The notes under the pieces were generated by a model. That model was not told the origin of the DNA. It did not search any database and worked only from the letters and a program-made list of their open reading frames with translations. Source: Weissella koreensis KACC 15510 (GTDB taxonomy: Bacteria; Bacillota; Bacilli; Lactobacillales; Lactobacillaceae). Taken from it: a stretch of 64,000 nucleotides of DNA. The translations under genes were made by a program, and so were the position numbers. Positions 9,414 to 17,749 of the stretch are shown here, one piece after another. The DNA lies in contig NC_015759.1 of assembly GCF_000219805.1 (NCBI RefSeq), positions 930,001-994,000 of the forward strand. Direction: 5' to 3'. Numbering within the stretch: the first letter of the stretch is position 1; each line of letters starts with the position of its first letter.

Positions 9414-9450
9414 AAGTGGATTTCCAAATAATTTTGGAGACCACTTTTTT
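9414..9450 (+). terminator. Terminator after the MATE gene
   Basis: AAGTGG / CCACTT and TTCCAAA / TTTGGA form a two-part stem followed by a run of T. Confidence 0.8.
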
Positions 9451-9462
9451 TAAATTTTAAAA

Positions 9463-9525
9463 AGTTGGTTGCGAGAACCAACTAACTAGAGTAAGATAAA
9501 TGTTGTAAATAAGTAAGCGTTTACA
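9463..9525 (+). promoter_or_regulatory. xylT promoter with candidate XylR operator and cre
   Basis: An inverted repeat AGTTGGTT-gcgag-AACCAACT (9463-9483) overlaps a promoter TTGCGA (9469-9474), 17-base spacer, TAAGAT (9492-9497). Downstream, AGTAAGCGTTTACA (9512-9525) matches the cre consensus at 13 of 14 positions. The repeat shares AGTTGG...GCGA...CCAAC with the element at the xylA promoter, so it is the best candidate for an XylR operator. The overlap predicts repression without xylose (XylR) and with glucose (CcpA). Confidence 0.7.
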
Positions 9526-9575
9526 TTTACTTTATTGTTAATTTTTATTTTTTGTTTTTAGGAGGCAAAATAGTC

Positions 9576-11024
9576 ATGGCTAGTAAAAAACACATGTCAA
9601 CTAGTTGGATTTATTTTTTCGGAGCCCTAGGTGGGTTATTGTTTGGATATGACACAGGGGTTATCTCTGGTGCCATGCTTTTTATTGGAAAAGAGCTCGG
9701 AATCCGAGCTGGTTCATTTGAAGATGGATTTATTACTGCTTCGGTCCTTTTGGGGGCGATCTTAGGAGCAGCCATCATTGGTCCAATGTCGGATAAGCTT
9801 GGACGAAAGAAATTACTTTTAACTTCTGCTATTATTTTCTTTGTTGGAGCGATGGGATCAGGAATTGGTCTCAATTATGCCATGTTAGTTACTTCTCGAG
9901 TCTTGTTGGGAGTGGCAGTTGGGGCGGCGTCAGCTTTGATTCCAACATATTTAGCTGAATTATCTCCTGCTGATAAGCGTGGAGGAATCGGGACTTTGTT
10001 CCAGTTAATGATCATGACTGGAATTTTCTTAGCTTATGTCTCGAATGAATGGCTTTCACCACACGGGCTATTCGGACTATCATCACATGTTGGTTGGCAT
10101 TGGATGCTTGGGTTAGCAACTATTCCAGCTGCATTGTTATTCTTTGGTGGATTAACTTTGCCTGAATCACCACGATATTTAGTGAAGCAAGGAAAAGATC
10201 GAGAAGCCCAAAGCGTTTTGGAAACGTTTAATTCTAATCCAAAAGTGGTTCAAGAGGAGTTACATGATATTAAATTACAGGCTCAAATGCCCTCTGGTGG
10301 ATATAAAGAATTATTTGGACCAATGGCCCGTCCAGTTTTGATTATGGCATTAGGACTTGCTATTTTCCAACAGGTTATGGGATGTAATACGGTTTTGTAC
10401 TATGCACCAAAGATTTTCGTTTCAGCTGGATTCAGCGAACATTTCGCTCTCCAATCACATATTGTAATTGGAATATTTAATGTGATTGTGACGGCTATTG
10501 CGGTTAAGATTATGGATAAAATTGATCGTAAAAAAATGTTGACGTATGGTGCCTTAGGAATGGGAGCTTCACTATTAGTTATGTCAACTGCCATGCTAGT
10601 TTTGAAGGCCGGAGGAGGAAACTTCGGATCATGGATTTGTGTGATTGCTTTAACCTTGTACATTGCGTTCTTCTCTGCAACTTGGGGACCTGTTATGTGG
10701 GTAATGATTGGTGAAGCTTTCCCATTGAATATTCGTGGATTGGGTAACTCATTTGGGGCTGTTATTAATTGGACAGCAAACTTTGCTGTTTCACAATCAT
10801 TCCCAATGCTATTAATTGCCTTTACCCCTGCCCATTCAGTTAACGCTGAGGGACAAGGAATTGCTAAGCTTTTCATTATTTATGGACTTCTATGTTTCGT
10901 AGCAATTTGGTTCATTAAAAAATATACCTTTGAAACTAGAAATCGTTCATTGGAATCAATCGAAGCAACTTTGCGGTCAAAAGCTCATGCTGATGGATAT
11001 AGCGATGGAGCTGAAGTAAGATAA
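9576..11024 (+). CDS. xylT: MFS sugar porter, probable D-xylose:H+ symporter
   Basis: 482 residues, 12 membrane segments, sugar-porter family of the major facilitator superfamily. Visible signatures are LGGLLFGYDTGVISGA, SDKLGRKKLL, PESPRYLVKQGK between helices 6 and 7, and FETRNRSLESIE near the end. This matches bacterial XylE/XylT and GlcP-type porters. The start at ATG 9576 is set by AGGAGG at 9560-9565; the in-frame TTG at 9552 lies upstream of that site. Its promoter carries the same inverted repeat as xylA plus a cre, which supports xylose as substrate. It converges with xylR across strong terminators. Confidence 0.85.
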   Translation: MASKKHMSTSWIYFFGALGGLLFGYDTGVISGAMLFIGKELGIRAGSFEDGFITASVLLGAILGAAIIGPMSDKLGRKKLLLTSAIIFFVGAMGSGIGLNYAMLVTSRVLLGVAVGAASALIPTYLAELSPADKRGGIGTLFQLMIMTGIFLAYVSNEWLSPHGLFGLSSHVGWHWMLGLATIPAALLFFGGLTLPESPRYLVKQGKDREAQSVLETFNSNPKVVQEELHDIKLQAQMPSGGYKELFGPMARPVLIMALGLAIFQQVMGCNTVLYYAPKIFVSAGFSEHFALQSHIVIGIFNVIVTAIAVKIMDKIDRKKMLTYGALGMGASLLVMSTAMLVLKAGGGNFGSWICVIALTLYIAFFSATWGPVMWVMIGEAFPLNIRGLGNSFGAVINWTANFAVSQSFPMLLIAFTPAHSVNAEGQGIAKLFIIYGLLCFVAIWFIKKYTFETRNRSLESIEATLRSKAHADGYSDGAEVR

Positions 11025-11042
11025 TATTTAAATTAAATTTAT

Positions 11043-11086
11043 AGAATCCATGGTAGTCGTAAAATTAGGCTTCATGGGTTCTTTTA
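11043..11086 (+). terminator. Terminator after xylT
   Basis: AGAATCCATG pairs with CATGGGTTCT (one wobble), followed by TTTT. Confidence 0.7.
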
Positions 11087-11133
11087 TATTGATCAGATTG
11101 GCTTAATAACTATTGTATAATCAGATTAATTTG

Positions 11134-11188
11134 AAAAATATAATAAAAAGATCGAAACAAAATGTCTCGATCTTTTTATTATATTTTT
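11134..11188. terminator. Bidirectional terminator between xylT and xylR
   Basis: A perfect 22-bp inverted repeat (11134-11155 and 11167-11188) with an 11-base loop. The arms end in A-tract and T-tract, so it can stop transcription from either side. It lies between two convergent genes, xylT (+) and xylR (-). Confidence 0.88.
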
Positions 11189-11272
11189 ACTAATTTAAAA
11201 AGGCTTACTTATACTTCAAAAAAACTAGCTAATATAAAAATGAAATTTAAAAAAATAGGTGATTTGATAAAT

Positions 11273-12451
11273 TTAATGGAAGGTTAATTTGAAATTATCA
11301 AAATTAAGTAACTTCCGAGTGACTAAAGCAACTCCGCCTAATAAGATTGCCTTATCAACGGTTTGATGGGCAAATAAAATTTTTGTGTCAGATGCAGGAA
11401 CAATCGCTTGGTAGTATTTTTGTAATTGATCAAAGTACTCTGGACGCAGGGTAATGATTCGGGAATAAAGAAAAATCGCATCTGGGGCAGATTGTTGTGC
11501 CATGTTATAACAAATCATAGCTAAGGATTGAAGCCAATGCTTTAACATATCAGTGGCAATTGGATCTTTTTGATCCACCAGCGAACAAAATTCTTGGCGA
11601 GTGAGTTGTTGCGTTTTTAATTTAATAGCGGTGCGATGTAGGAGTGATTCTTCTGAAAATAAATCTTCTAAGTGTACAGGTTGTTCAGTGGGTCCGAAAT
11701 CAGTTTTAAAAGTGATTGAACGACCGACTTCTCCAGCTTCACCTCGTTTACCAATAAAGAGTTGGCCATTTTGGATCATGCCTGAACCAATCCCGTCATG
11801 AATATTTAGGGTACTAAAATTTAACATATTGGGTTCAAGAAGATGGCCTTGAAAATCACGAGTGTAAATTGCAGCTAAGTTGGCTTCATTTTCTAGATAA
11901 ACAGGAACTTGGAATTGATCTTCCAAGTTCTCAACCAAACTTAAGTTCAATAAGTCTTCATGATAAGGAACATAACGAATGGTGTTATTGAAGACAACTC
12001 CGTGGATGCCAATACCAATACCAATGAGACCATGATTAGTGCCTAAATCATCCAGACTTTTGATGAAATCGATAGCTAATTGTTGAATATTATCGATGGG
12101 AAGGTTACGAGTTTGAAATTCTCCATTTTGAAGCACTTCACCAGTAATCTTAGCCACTAAATAACGCAAGTGACCTCTACTAAGATCAAAAGTTACGATA
12201 TATCCATAGTTGTGATTGAAGCGAATTAATTTGGGGCGGCGACCACCGGAGTTGGATGCAACTCCATCCCCCAGTTCTTCAATAAAATCTTCTTCTTCTA
12301 AATTACGATAAATTGATGAAATCGTTGATTTATGTAGATTAACTTTATCGGCAATTTCAACGCGTGATGTTTTCTCAGCATTAAAAAGAACTTGAAGCAT
12401 TAGTTGACGGTTTGTCTCACGCATCGAATCTTGATCGATTTTAGAAACCAT
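11273..12451 (-). CDS. xylR: ROK-family xylose repressor
   Basis: 392 residues. The N-terminal winged helix-turn-helix (residues ~12-62) reads RQLMLQVLFNAEKTSRVEIA then LHKSTISSIYRNL. The rest is a ROK sugar-binding domain with HDGIGSGMI and a GEAGEVGR segment. This is the XylR architecture: DNA binding without sugar, release on binding xylose. It is transcribed away from xylA and shares a ~370-base intergenic region with it. The ATG follows AGGAGA by 11 bases. The ROK zinc cysteines of kinases (CxCGxxGC) are absent, as expected in several XylR proteins. Confidence 0.9.
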   Translation of the reverse strand: MVSKIDQDSMRETNRQLMLQVLFNAEKTSRVEIADKVNLHKSTISSIYRNLEEEDFIEELGDGVASNSGGRRPKLIRFNHNYGYIVTFDLSRGHLRYLVAKITGEVLQNGEFQTRNLPIDNIQQLAIDFIKSLDDLGTNHGLIGIGIGIHGVVFNNTIRYVPYHEDLLNLSLVENLEDQFQVPVYLENEANLAAIYTRDFQGHLLEPNMLNFSTLNIHDGIGSGMIQNGQLFIGKRGEAGEVGRSITFKTDFGPTEQPVHLEDLFSEESLLHRTAIKLKTQQLTRQEFCSLVDQKDPIATDMLKHWLQSLAMICYNMAQQSAPDAIFLYSRIITLRPEYFDQLQKYYQAIVPASDTKILFAHQTVDKAILLGGVALVTRKLLNFDNFKLTFH

Positions 12452-12558
12452 AAATATTAAAATCTCCTAGTATAGAAATTTGAGTTAATTAGGCATTTTA
12501 TGTATAAGTGATATCGTAAAAAAACCTAATATATATCATATATGTTAAGTATATCTTT

Positions 12559-12693
12559 TTTCTGGAATTACGGAAAGTCTCAGATGAGATGGTTGCACCA
12601 ATCGTTCTATCTATCATTGCGGTTGGTGTGATGACTATGTATCCATTGACAGATGCTAAAGTGAAAGAAATGAATGAAAAGTTAGCTGGGTAA
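12559..12693 (+). pseudogene. Remnant of a sugar transporter C-terminus
   Basis: A frame closing with TAA at 12691-12693 reads VSDEMVAPIVLSIIAVGVMT followed by MYPLTDAKVKEMNEKLAG. That is one hydrophobic helix plus the charged tail typical of GPH-type transporters such as XylP. No plausible start or ribosome-binding site precedes it, and upstream the frame degenerates into A/T-rich sequence towards the xylR promoter. It is probably what remains of a transporter gene once located between xylR and xylA. It has no cover by any intact gene. Confidence 0.6.
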
Positions 12694-12705
12694 AAATAAA
12701 TCTAG

Positions 12706-12780
12706 TGAAAACGCTTGCATAATTATTAACAGGTGCTTATAATGGAAATTGTAAGTTAGTTGGGCGAAAAAACCAACCAA
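12706..12780 (+). promoter_or_regulatory. xylA promoter with cre and XylR operator
   Basis: The promoter is TTGCAT (12715-12720), 17-base spacer, TATAAT (12738-12743). A cre-like TGAAAACGCTTGCA (12706-12719, 13 of 14) covers the -35 box. The inverted repeat TTAGTTGG-N9-CCAACCAA (12756-12780, one mismatch) lies just past the predicted start of transcription. The arms resemble XylR operators of Bacillus and Lactobacillus (TTAGTTTG arms). The layout predicts that CcpA blocks polymerase binding and XylR acts as a roadblock. Confidence 0.8.
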
Positions 12781-12819
12781 ACAAAAATTATAAATTAAAG
12801 TATTTTGGAGGGTAAGATT

Positions 12820-14205
12820 TTGGCAGAATTATTTGATTTTCCTAAGGTAGAATTTATTGGTGGTAAGAAGGGCTTGGATTTTGAACAATCTAAGGGATAT
12901 AACTTCTATAATGCAGATGAAGAATTCACTATTAATGGTGAAACTAAGGCTATGAAAGACTGGTTAAAGTTCTCAGTTGCTTATTGGCACACAATGGACC
13001 AACGATTGGTTGATCCATTTGGTGAAGGAACTGCAGTACGTCCTTGGGATGAAAATGGTCAAGATGACATGTCAGATATGGAACATGCCAAGTCAAAGGT
13101 TAAATATATGTTTGAGTTTATGGATAAGTTGGGGGTAGAATACTTCGCTTTCCATGACCGTGATTTAGCTCCTGAAGGAAAGACTTTAGCTGAAACTAAT
13201 GCTAATTTGGACATTATCGTTGATATGATCGAAGCTGAGATGAAGCGGACTGGTAAAAAGTTGCTTTGGAATACTTCATCATTATTCACCAATAAGCGCT
13301 TCGTTTCTGGTGGAGCAACTGCACCTTTCGCTGATGTCTTTGCTTATGCTGGAGCACAAATCAAGCATTCACTTGAAATTGCTAAGCGTTTGAACTCTGA
13401 GTCATATGTCTTCTGGGGTGGTCGTGAAGGTTACGATTCACTTTTGAATACTGATACTAAGCGTGAGTTAGATCATATTGCTGACTTTTATAAGTTAGCA
13501 ATTGATTACGCAAAAGAAATTGGCTACACTGGTCAATTCTTGTTGGAACCAAAGCCAAAAGAACCAACGACTCATCAGTATGATACTGATGTTCAAACAA
13601 CAATTTCATTCCTATACACATATGGTCTTCAAGATAACTTTAAGTTGAACTTGGAAGGAAACCACGCATTCTTAGCTGGTCATACCTATGAACACGAAGC
13701 ACGCTTTGCTCGAGAGGCTGGATTGCTAGGTTCACTAGATGCTAATATGGGTGATAAGCAAACTGGATGGGATATTGACGAATTCCCTAATGATATCTAC
13801 GAAGCAACTTTGGTAATGTATGAGTTCATCAAGAATGGTGGCTTGCCAACTGGAGGATTAAACTTCGATGCTAAGGCTCGTCGTTCATCATTTACAATGG
13901 AAGATTTGTTCTACGGTCATATGGCAGGAATGGATGTATACGCTGCTGGATTCCGTGTTGCCTACAAGCTGGTTCAAGACAACTTCTTTGAAAATATTTT
14001 GAAGAATCGTTATGCATCATTTGATTCCGGAATTGGTGCTGACTTTGAAGCTGGTAAGGTAACCTTTGCTGATATGGAAAAGTATATTTTGAATAAGGAA
14101 GATAGTGAAATTCTCGATACTGTTAAGTCAGGTCGAATCGAAGCGATCAAGGCCTCATTAAATAATTACATTTATTCAGTATTAGGTGAAACATTTAAAA
14201 AGTAA
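12820..14205 (+). CDS. xylA: Xylose isomerase
   Basis: 461 residues. It converts D-xylose to D-xylulose in the cytoplasm with divalent metal ions. All hallmark segments are present: [12 protein letters not shown] (catalytic His and Asp), [10 protein letters not shown] (metal-binding Glu and Lys), [14 protein letters not shown], and [17 protein letters not shown]. This is a class II enzyme. The start is probably TTG at 12820, because GGAGGG at 12807-12812 stands 7 bases ahead; the other TTG (12805) overlaps that site. It is followed by a terminator, but xylB downstream probably belongs to the same xylose response. Confidence 0.95.
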   Translation: MAELFDFPKVEFIGGKKGLDFEQSKGYNFYNADEEFTINGETKAMKDWLKFSVAYWHTMDQRLVDPFGEGTAVRPWDENGQDDMSDMEHAKSKVKYMFEFMDKLGVEYFAFHDRDLAPEGKTLAETNANLDIIVDMIEAEMKRTGKKLLWNTSSLFTNKRFVSGGATAPFADVFAYAGAQIKHSLEIAKRLNSESYVFWGGREGYDSLLNTDTKRELDHIADFYKLAIDYAKEIGYTGQFLLEPKPKEPTTHQYDTDVQTTISFLYTYGLQDNFKLNLEGNHAFLAGHTYEHEARFAREAGLLGSLDANMGDKQTGWDIDEFPNDIYEATLVMYEFIKNGGLPTGGLNFDAKARRSSFTMEDLFYGHMAGMDVYAAGFRVAYKLVQDNFFENILKNRYASFDSGIGADFEAGKVTFADMEKYILNKEDSEILDTVKSGRIEAIKASLNNYIYSVLGETFKK

Positions 14206-14236
14206 GCTGGTTAAAATTTTAATAAATTAGTAAAGG

Positions 14237-14268
14237 GGACTGGACTATAAAATAGTCCGGCCCTTTTT
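14237..14268 (+). terminator. Terminator between xylA and xylB
   Basis: GGACTAT (14242-14248) pairs with ATAGTCC (14252-14258), with outer GGG/CCC pairing, followed by five T. Some read-through to xylB is likely. A weak TTGACT with TATAGG could also start xylB transcription. Confidence 0.75.
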
Positions 14269-14313
14269 AAATCAATTGACTTGAATTCAGACATATATTA
14301 TAGGAGAAAAATA

Positions 14314-15819
14314 ATGGAAGAATTAGTATTAGGTGTTGACCTGGGAACTTCAGCGGTTAAAGTTTCAGCGGTTAGTCGTAAAGGTAAAATTGTGGCGCAA
14401 CGTTCATTTGATTATCCATTATCACAACCTAAACCAGGTTTTTCAGAACAGAATCCGGAAGATTGGGTAAATGGAACTACTGTTGCTATTGTGGAATTGA
14501 TTTTAAAAGACGGAATTGATGTCGAAGCTATTAAAGGAATTTCATATTCAGGTCAAATGCATGGCTTAGTCTTACTAGATCAAAACAAACAAGTTTTACG
14601 TCCTGCTATTTTGTGGAATGACACTCGTACGAGTCAACAGACACAAGAAATTGCGGATAAAATGGGTGATGAGTTTATTAATATTACTCGAAATAAAGCT
14701 TTAGAGGGCTTTACTTTGCCAAAAATTTTGTGGGTTAAAGAAAACGAGCCAAATATTTTTGCAGCTGCTCAAACTTTTGTTACACCCAAAGACTATTTGC
14801 GTTACCGAATGACCGGCAAATTAGCAATGGAAATTTCTGATGCAGCTGGAACTGTGATGTTGGATGTCGCAAAAGGAGACTGGTCTACTGAAATTCAAGC
14901 TTCCTTTGATTTACCAGCATCATTCTTTCCACCAATTATTCAAGGTGTTGAATCAGCTGGATATATTTCAGAATCATATTCACTATTTTCAGGCCTCAAT
15001 ACTAATACTCAAGTTTTTGGTGGTGCAGCAGATAATGCAGCTGGAGCAATTGGATCAGCCATTTTAAAGCCAAATATGGTTTGGTCATCGATTGGAACCT
15101 CAGGTGTTGTATTGAAATATGAAGATAATGCTGAGGTAGATTACCATGGTAAAATTCATTTTTTCAATCATGCAATTCCCAATAAATATTATTCAATGGG
15201 TGTAACTTTAGCAGCGGGACATTCGTTGAACTGGTTTAAGAATCGTTTTGCTCCAGAAGAAGACTTCAATGATTTAGTTGCCAGTGCTAAAAAATCAACA
15301 GTTGGAGCGAATGGACTCCTTTTCACTCCATATATTGTGGGGGAAAGAACGCCTTATGCCGATGGTGATATTCGTGGATCATGGCTAGGAATTGATTCGA
15401 TGCATCAACGTTATGATTTCGTTCGTTCAGTGTTAGAGGGGATTATCTTCTCATTCAAGGATATTTTCGAAATTTATGAAGCAGCTGGAACCCATTTTGA
15501 TACGGTTATTGCCTCTGGTGGTGGTGCTAAATCTGCCCTATGGCTCCAAATTCAAGCTGATATTTTCAATAAGAAGGTGATTGTACTTGAAAATGAGCAA
15601 GGTCCAGGAATGGGAGCAGCTATTTTGGCTGCTGTTGGTCTTGGTTGGTTTGAAAGCGTTGAACAAGCAGCGGAACAATTTGCTAGCTTTGGTCAAGTCT
15701 ATGAACCTAATGCAGAAAATGTAGCCAAATATGCGCAAATTTATCCAATTTATAAGCAGATCTATCAACAAACATCTGATATTAGCCATCAGTTATTAGC
15801 TTATCGTCGTGAAAATTAA
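14314..15819 (+). CDS. xylB: Xylulokinase
   Basis: 501 residues, FGGY carbohydrate kinase. It phosphorylates D-xylulose to xylulose 5-phosphate, which heterofermenters cleave by phosphoketolase. The N-terminal ATP-binding loop is [31 protein letters not shown] is the xylulokinase-type substrate segment, [12 protein letters not shown] carries the catalytic Asp, and [10 protein letters not shown] is the second nucleotide-binding signature. ATG 14314 is selected because AGGAGA (14302-14307) precedes it; a longer frame from TTG 14281 would contain this site. It follows xylA by 108 bases. Confidence 0.95.
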   Translation: MEELVLGVDLGTSAVKVSAVSRKGKIVAQRSFDYPLSQPKPGFSEQNPEDWVNGTTVAIVELILKDGIDVEAIKGISYSGQMHGLVLLDQNKQVLRPAILWNDTRTSQQTQEIADKMGDEFINITRNKALEGFTLPKILWVKENEPNIFAAAQTFVTPKDYLRYRMTGKLAMEISDAAGTVMLDVAKGDWSTEIQASFDLPASFFPPIIQGVESAGYISESYSLFSGLNTNTQVFGGAADNAAGAIGSAILKPNMVWSSIGTSGVVLKYEDNAEVDYHGKIHFFNHAIPNKYYSMGVTLAAGHSLNWFKNRFAPEEDFNDLVASAKKSTVGANGLLFTPYIVGERTPYADGDIRGSWLGIDSMHQRYDFVRSVLEGIIFSFKDIFEIYEAAGTHFDTVIASGGGAKSALWLQIQADIFNKKVIVLENEQGPGMGAAILAAVGLGWFESVEQAAEQFASFGQVYEPNAENVAKYAQIYPIYKQIYQQTSDISHQLLAYRREN

Positions 15820-15866
15820 AAATTTGTTTAAGTGATGATTTAACAGAATTTCAATTGAATCTTTCA

Positions 15867-15903
15867 AGGTATGGAACAGGATATGCTCCATACCTCTTTT
15901 TTG
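15867..15903 (+). terminator. Terminator after xylB
   Basis: AGGTATGGA (15867-15875) and TCCATACCT (15887-15895) are a perfect 9-bp stem followed by a T-tract. The next ~180 bases to the sigma-like gene are A/T-rich without a clear promoter. Confidence 0.9.
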
Positions 15904-16083
15904 TCTAACTAAAAGTTTTAATTAAATGCCTGATGCTAGTTTGCATGATGGTTGTAGTGATTTAAATATTCAGGTAATAAAATTAATTGAACTTAATTGG
16001 CATATTCAAAAAAAAATTGGTTAAAATAACAGTTAAATAACGTTAATCCAATTAGCACAGTATGATTGGAGGAAATAAATTAG

Positions 16084-16569
16084 ACGGTAGGCGTAGAAGA
16101 TTTTGAACAAATTATTGGCGGTGTTTTACAACATCAACATATTTATCGGAGTAATCCAGATTTCGAAGATTGTCAACAGGTCTGTCGGGAAAAAATTTGG
16201 TCTTTACTACAAAGCCAACCTGACTTAAAGGCCCAACAAAATCCATATTTGTTTATGGTATTAATTAATTTAATGCGAGATTTTGGACGAAAACAGGCTC
16301 GGAATCAGGCATTGCAGACTCGAGTGCAGAATACTTTTCAACCTGAATTAGCTGATCGTGTTTCAGCTAAACAATTTGATTTTTCTTTAGACCTAATTAA
16401 CTTCTTTCAAATTTTACCAACGACTGAACTTAAAGTTATTTTTAACGATATGGTTAAATTTCCTGAGGCGAAAATTAATGAACGTTGTCAGCGATTAGAT
16501 TTACCAAGGACAACTTTTAAGCGTCGGCAAAGGCAATTGGGACAAATGTATTTAAGATGGCACCGGTAA
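16084..16569 (+). CDS. Sigma-70-like (SigH/ComX-type) small sigma factor, start codon apparently ACG
   Basis: About 161 residues if read from ACG at 16084. Residues ~50-75 (NPYLFMVLINLMRDFGRKQA) resemble sigma region 2, and the C-terminus (LPTTELKVIFNDM then LDLPRTTFKRRQRQLGQMYL) resembles the region 4 helix-turn-helix. Small sigma factors of this layout (SigH, ComX) switch on competence genes in Firmicutes. The frame is closed by TAG at 16081-16083 and has no ATG, GTG or TTG until TTG at 16249, which would cut off the first third. GGAGG at 16068-16072 stands 11 bases before ACG, where an ATG would be expected. Either the start has mutated or a rare start is used. Confidence 0.6.
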   Translation, partial: TVGVEDFEQIIGGVLQHQHIYRSNPDFEDCQQVCREKIWSLLQSQPDLKAQQNPYLFMVLINLMRDFGRKQARNQALQTRVQNTFQPELADRVSAKQFDFSLDLINFFQILPTTELKVIFNDMVKFPEAKINERCQRLDLPRTTFKRRQRQLGQMYLRWHR

Positions 16570-16693
16570 TAAATTCTTTAATCCGCCGAAGAATTTATAA
16601 ATTCATGCTAAAATAGAAAATGAATGAAAAATGAATATCGGGTACAAGTTTAAATAAAGTCGATAACAATATAATATAATTAGAGGATTAAAA

Positions 16694-17080
16694 ATGGCAA
16701 AAAAAGCAAATAAGGTAGAAGCAGAACGATTTTTAGCAATGCTTTTACAATACAGTCGAGATGGACACTTTAATCACATTATCTTCAGCGTGCGCTTAAA
16801 TCGAAATCCAGCATATACGCGGCAAGTGATGAATGTTGAATTAAAGCGAATTTCAAAAAAATATGGGAATGATGAACGTGCCTATGTTTCAATGACCGCC
16901 GAAGATGGAAGTCAAATTTTGGCGTTGATCAATCGCCTGAAAGAAGAAATGTTTTCCGATAATGCTGAAAAAATTATTTGGGAAACTGATCTATTAGCTC
17001 GTCATTCACAAGAATTTGGGTATCACCAAATTCGCGAGCGCGATCAATACAATAATTTAGAATTTGAACTATTGCTGTAA
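16694..17080 (+). CDS. Small soluble protein of unknown function
   Basis: 128 residues, start MAKKANKVEAERFLAMLLQY after TTAGAGGATT. It is a soluble, mixed charged protein without cysteines, membrane segments or a motif I recognise; a middle stretch NPAYTRQVMNVELKRISKKYG looks helical. It lies 124 bases after the sigma-like gene and 17 bases before a small membrane protein, with which it probably forms a two-gene operon. I cannot assign a function. Confidence 0.7.
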   Translation: MAKKANKVEAERFLAMLLQYSRDGHFNHIIFSVRLNRNPAYTRQVMNVELKRISKKYGNDERAYVSMTAEDGSQILALINRLKEEMFSDNAEKIIWETDLLARHSQEFGYHQIRERDQYNNLEFELLL

Positions 17081-17097
17081 TTTGGAAGGAGTTTGGT

Positions 17098-17424
17098 ATG
17101 TTGCAACATCAAAATAAAAGTTGGTGGCAACAAATGATCGAACATATCATTTCGGTGATTTTAATGGTGATCATGGTTCTCTGCGCAGCACTAGCTTTGA
17201 CAATTTTAATTGTCTTGGTTGAAGAAATAGTTGTTTTTATTGAAAAAGGACGATTAATTAATACTTACACTAATGTTTATGGAAATGCTGTGGGTGTGAT
17301 TGGTTGGCATTTTTTGATTATCTTTTTCATTGTGGCATACTGGTCATTATTGGACGTCTTTTATCCGCGTGTGCCTAAAGGTAAATATGATGTTAAGCAA
17401 TATCTAGATCTGAATGAAGATTAG
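17098..17424 (+). CDS. Small membrane protein of unknown function
   Basis: 108 residues with two hydrophobic segments (residues ~15-40 and ~60-86), a charged loop between them and a lysine/aspartate-rich tail ending YDVKQYLDLNED. The start is ATG after GAAGGAG. The topology puts both ends on the same side of the membrane. It shares an operon with the preceding unknown gene. No family recognised; loosely similar in layout to PsiE-type proteins, without conviction. Confidence 0.7.
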   Translation: MLQHQNKSWWQQMIEHIISVILMVIMVLCAALALTILIVLVEEIVVFIEKGRLINTYTNVYGNAVGVIGWHFLIIFFIVAYWSLLDVFYPRVPKGKYDVKQYLDLNED

Positions 17425-17566
17425 TAAAATCAAACGAATGTAAATTAATTAACCCTTAAAAAAGCATGATTAATCAAAATGTTTCAACGATTTGCTAAAC
17501 TGGTAGGCTAGAAATGAAAATAAGATTAATTAAGATGATTTGAGCTTTAAAAATTTTAAATATAGG

Positions 17567-17598
17567 GACTAGGACAAAATTATGTCCTAGTCTTTTTT
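17567..17598 (+). terminator. Terminator after the unknown gene pair
   Basis: GACTAGGACA (17567-17576) and TGTCCTAGTC (17583-17592) form a perfect 10-bp stem followed by TTTTTT. Confidence 0.9.
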
Positions 17599-17651
17599 CA
17601 GCGATAAATAAATTATTTAAGAACTTAGCTTAATACTAGGATCAATGTTGT

Positions 17652-17714
17652 AAAACCTAATCTTCGATGGAGATTTGGTATAAAATTAGGTTTTATTTAA
17701 TTTTTTGGTATAAT
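17652..17714 (+). promoter_or_regulatory. uvrA upstream region: hairpin, direct repeat and promoter
   Basis: AAAACCTAAT (17652-17661) and ATTAGGTTTT (17685-17694) can form a hairpin. TTTGGTATAA occurs twice (17674-17683 and 17704-17713), and the second copy contains a TATAAT -10 box (17709-17714) with a poor -35 (TTAGGT). No LexA-type box was found by eye. The hairpin could be a weak terminator for upstream read-through or a regulatory structure. Confidence 0.45.
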
Positions 17715-17749
17715 ATTAGTAATAAAAACAAATGGAAAGAGGAAAGGTA

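Noticed and set aside
10400..10876. 158-codon open frame on the minus strand inside xylT
   Set aside because: It is antisense to the hydrophobic sugar transporter, has no ribosome-binding site and no recognisable protein features.
17425..17749. LexA/SOS box in front of uvrA
   Set aside because: No CGAAC-N4-GTTCG-type palindrome is present.
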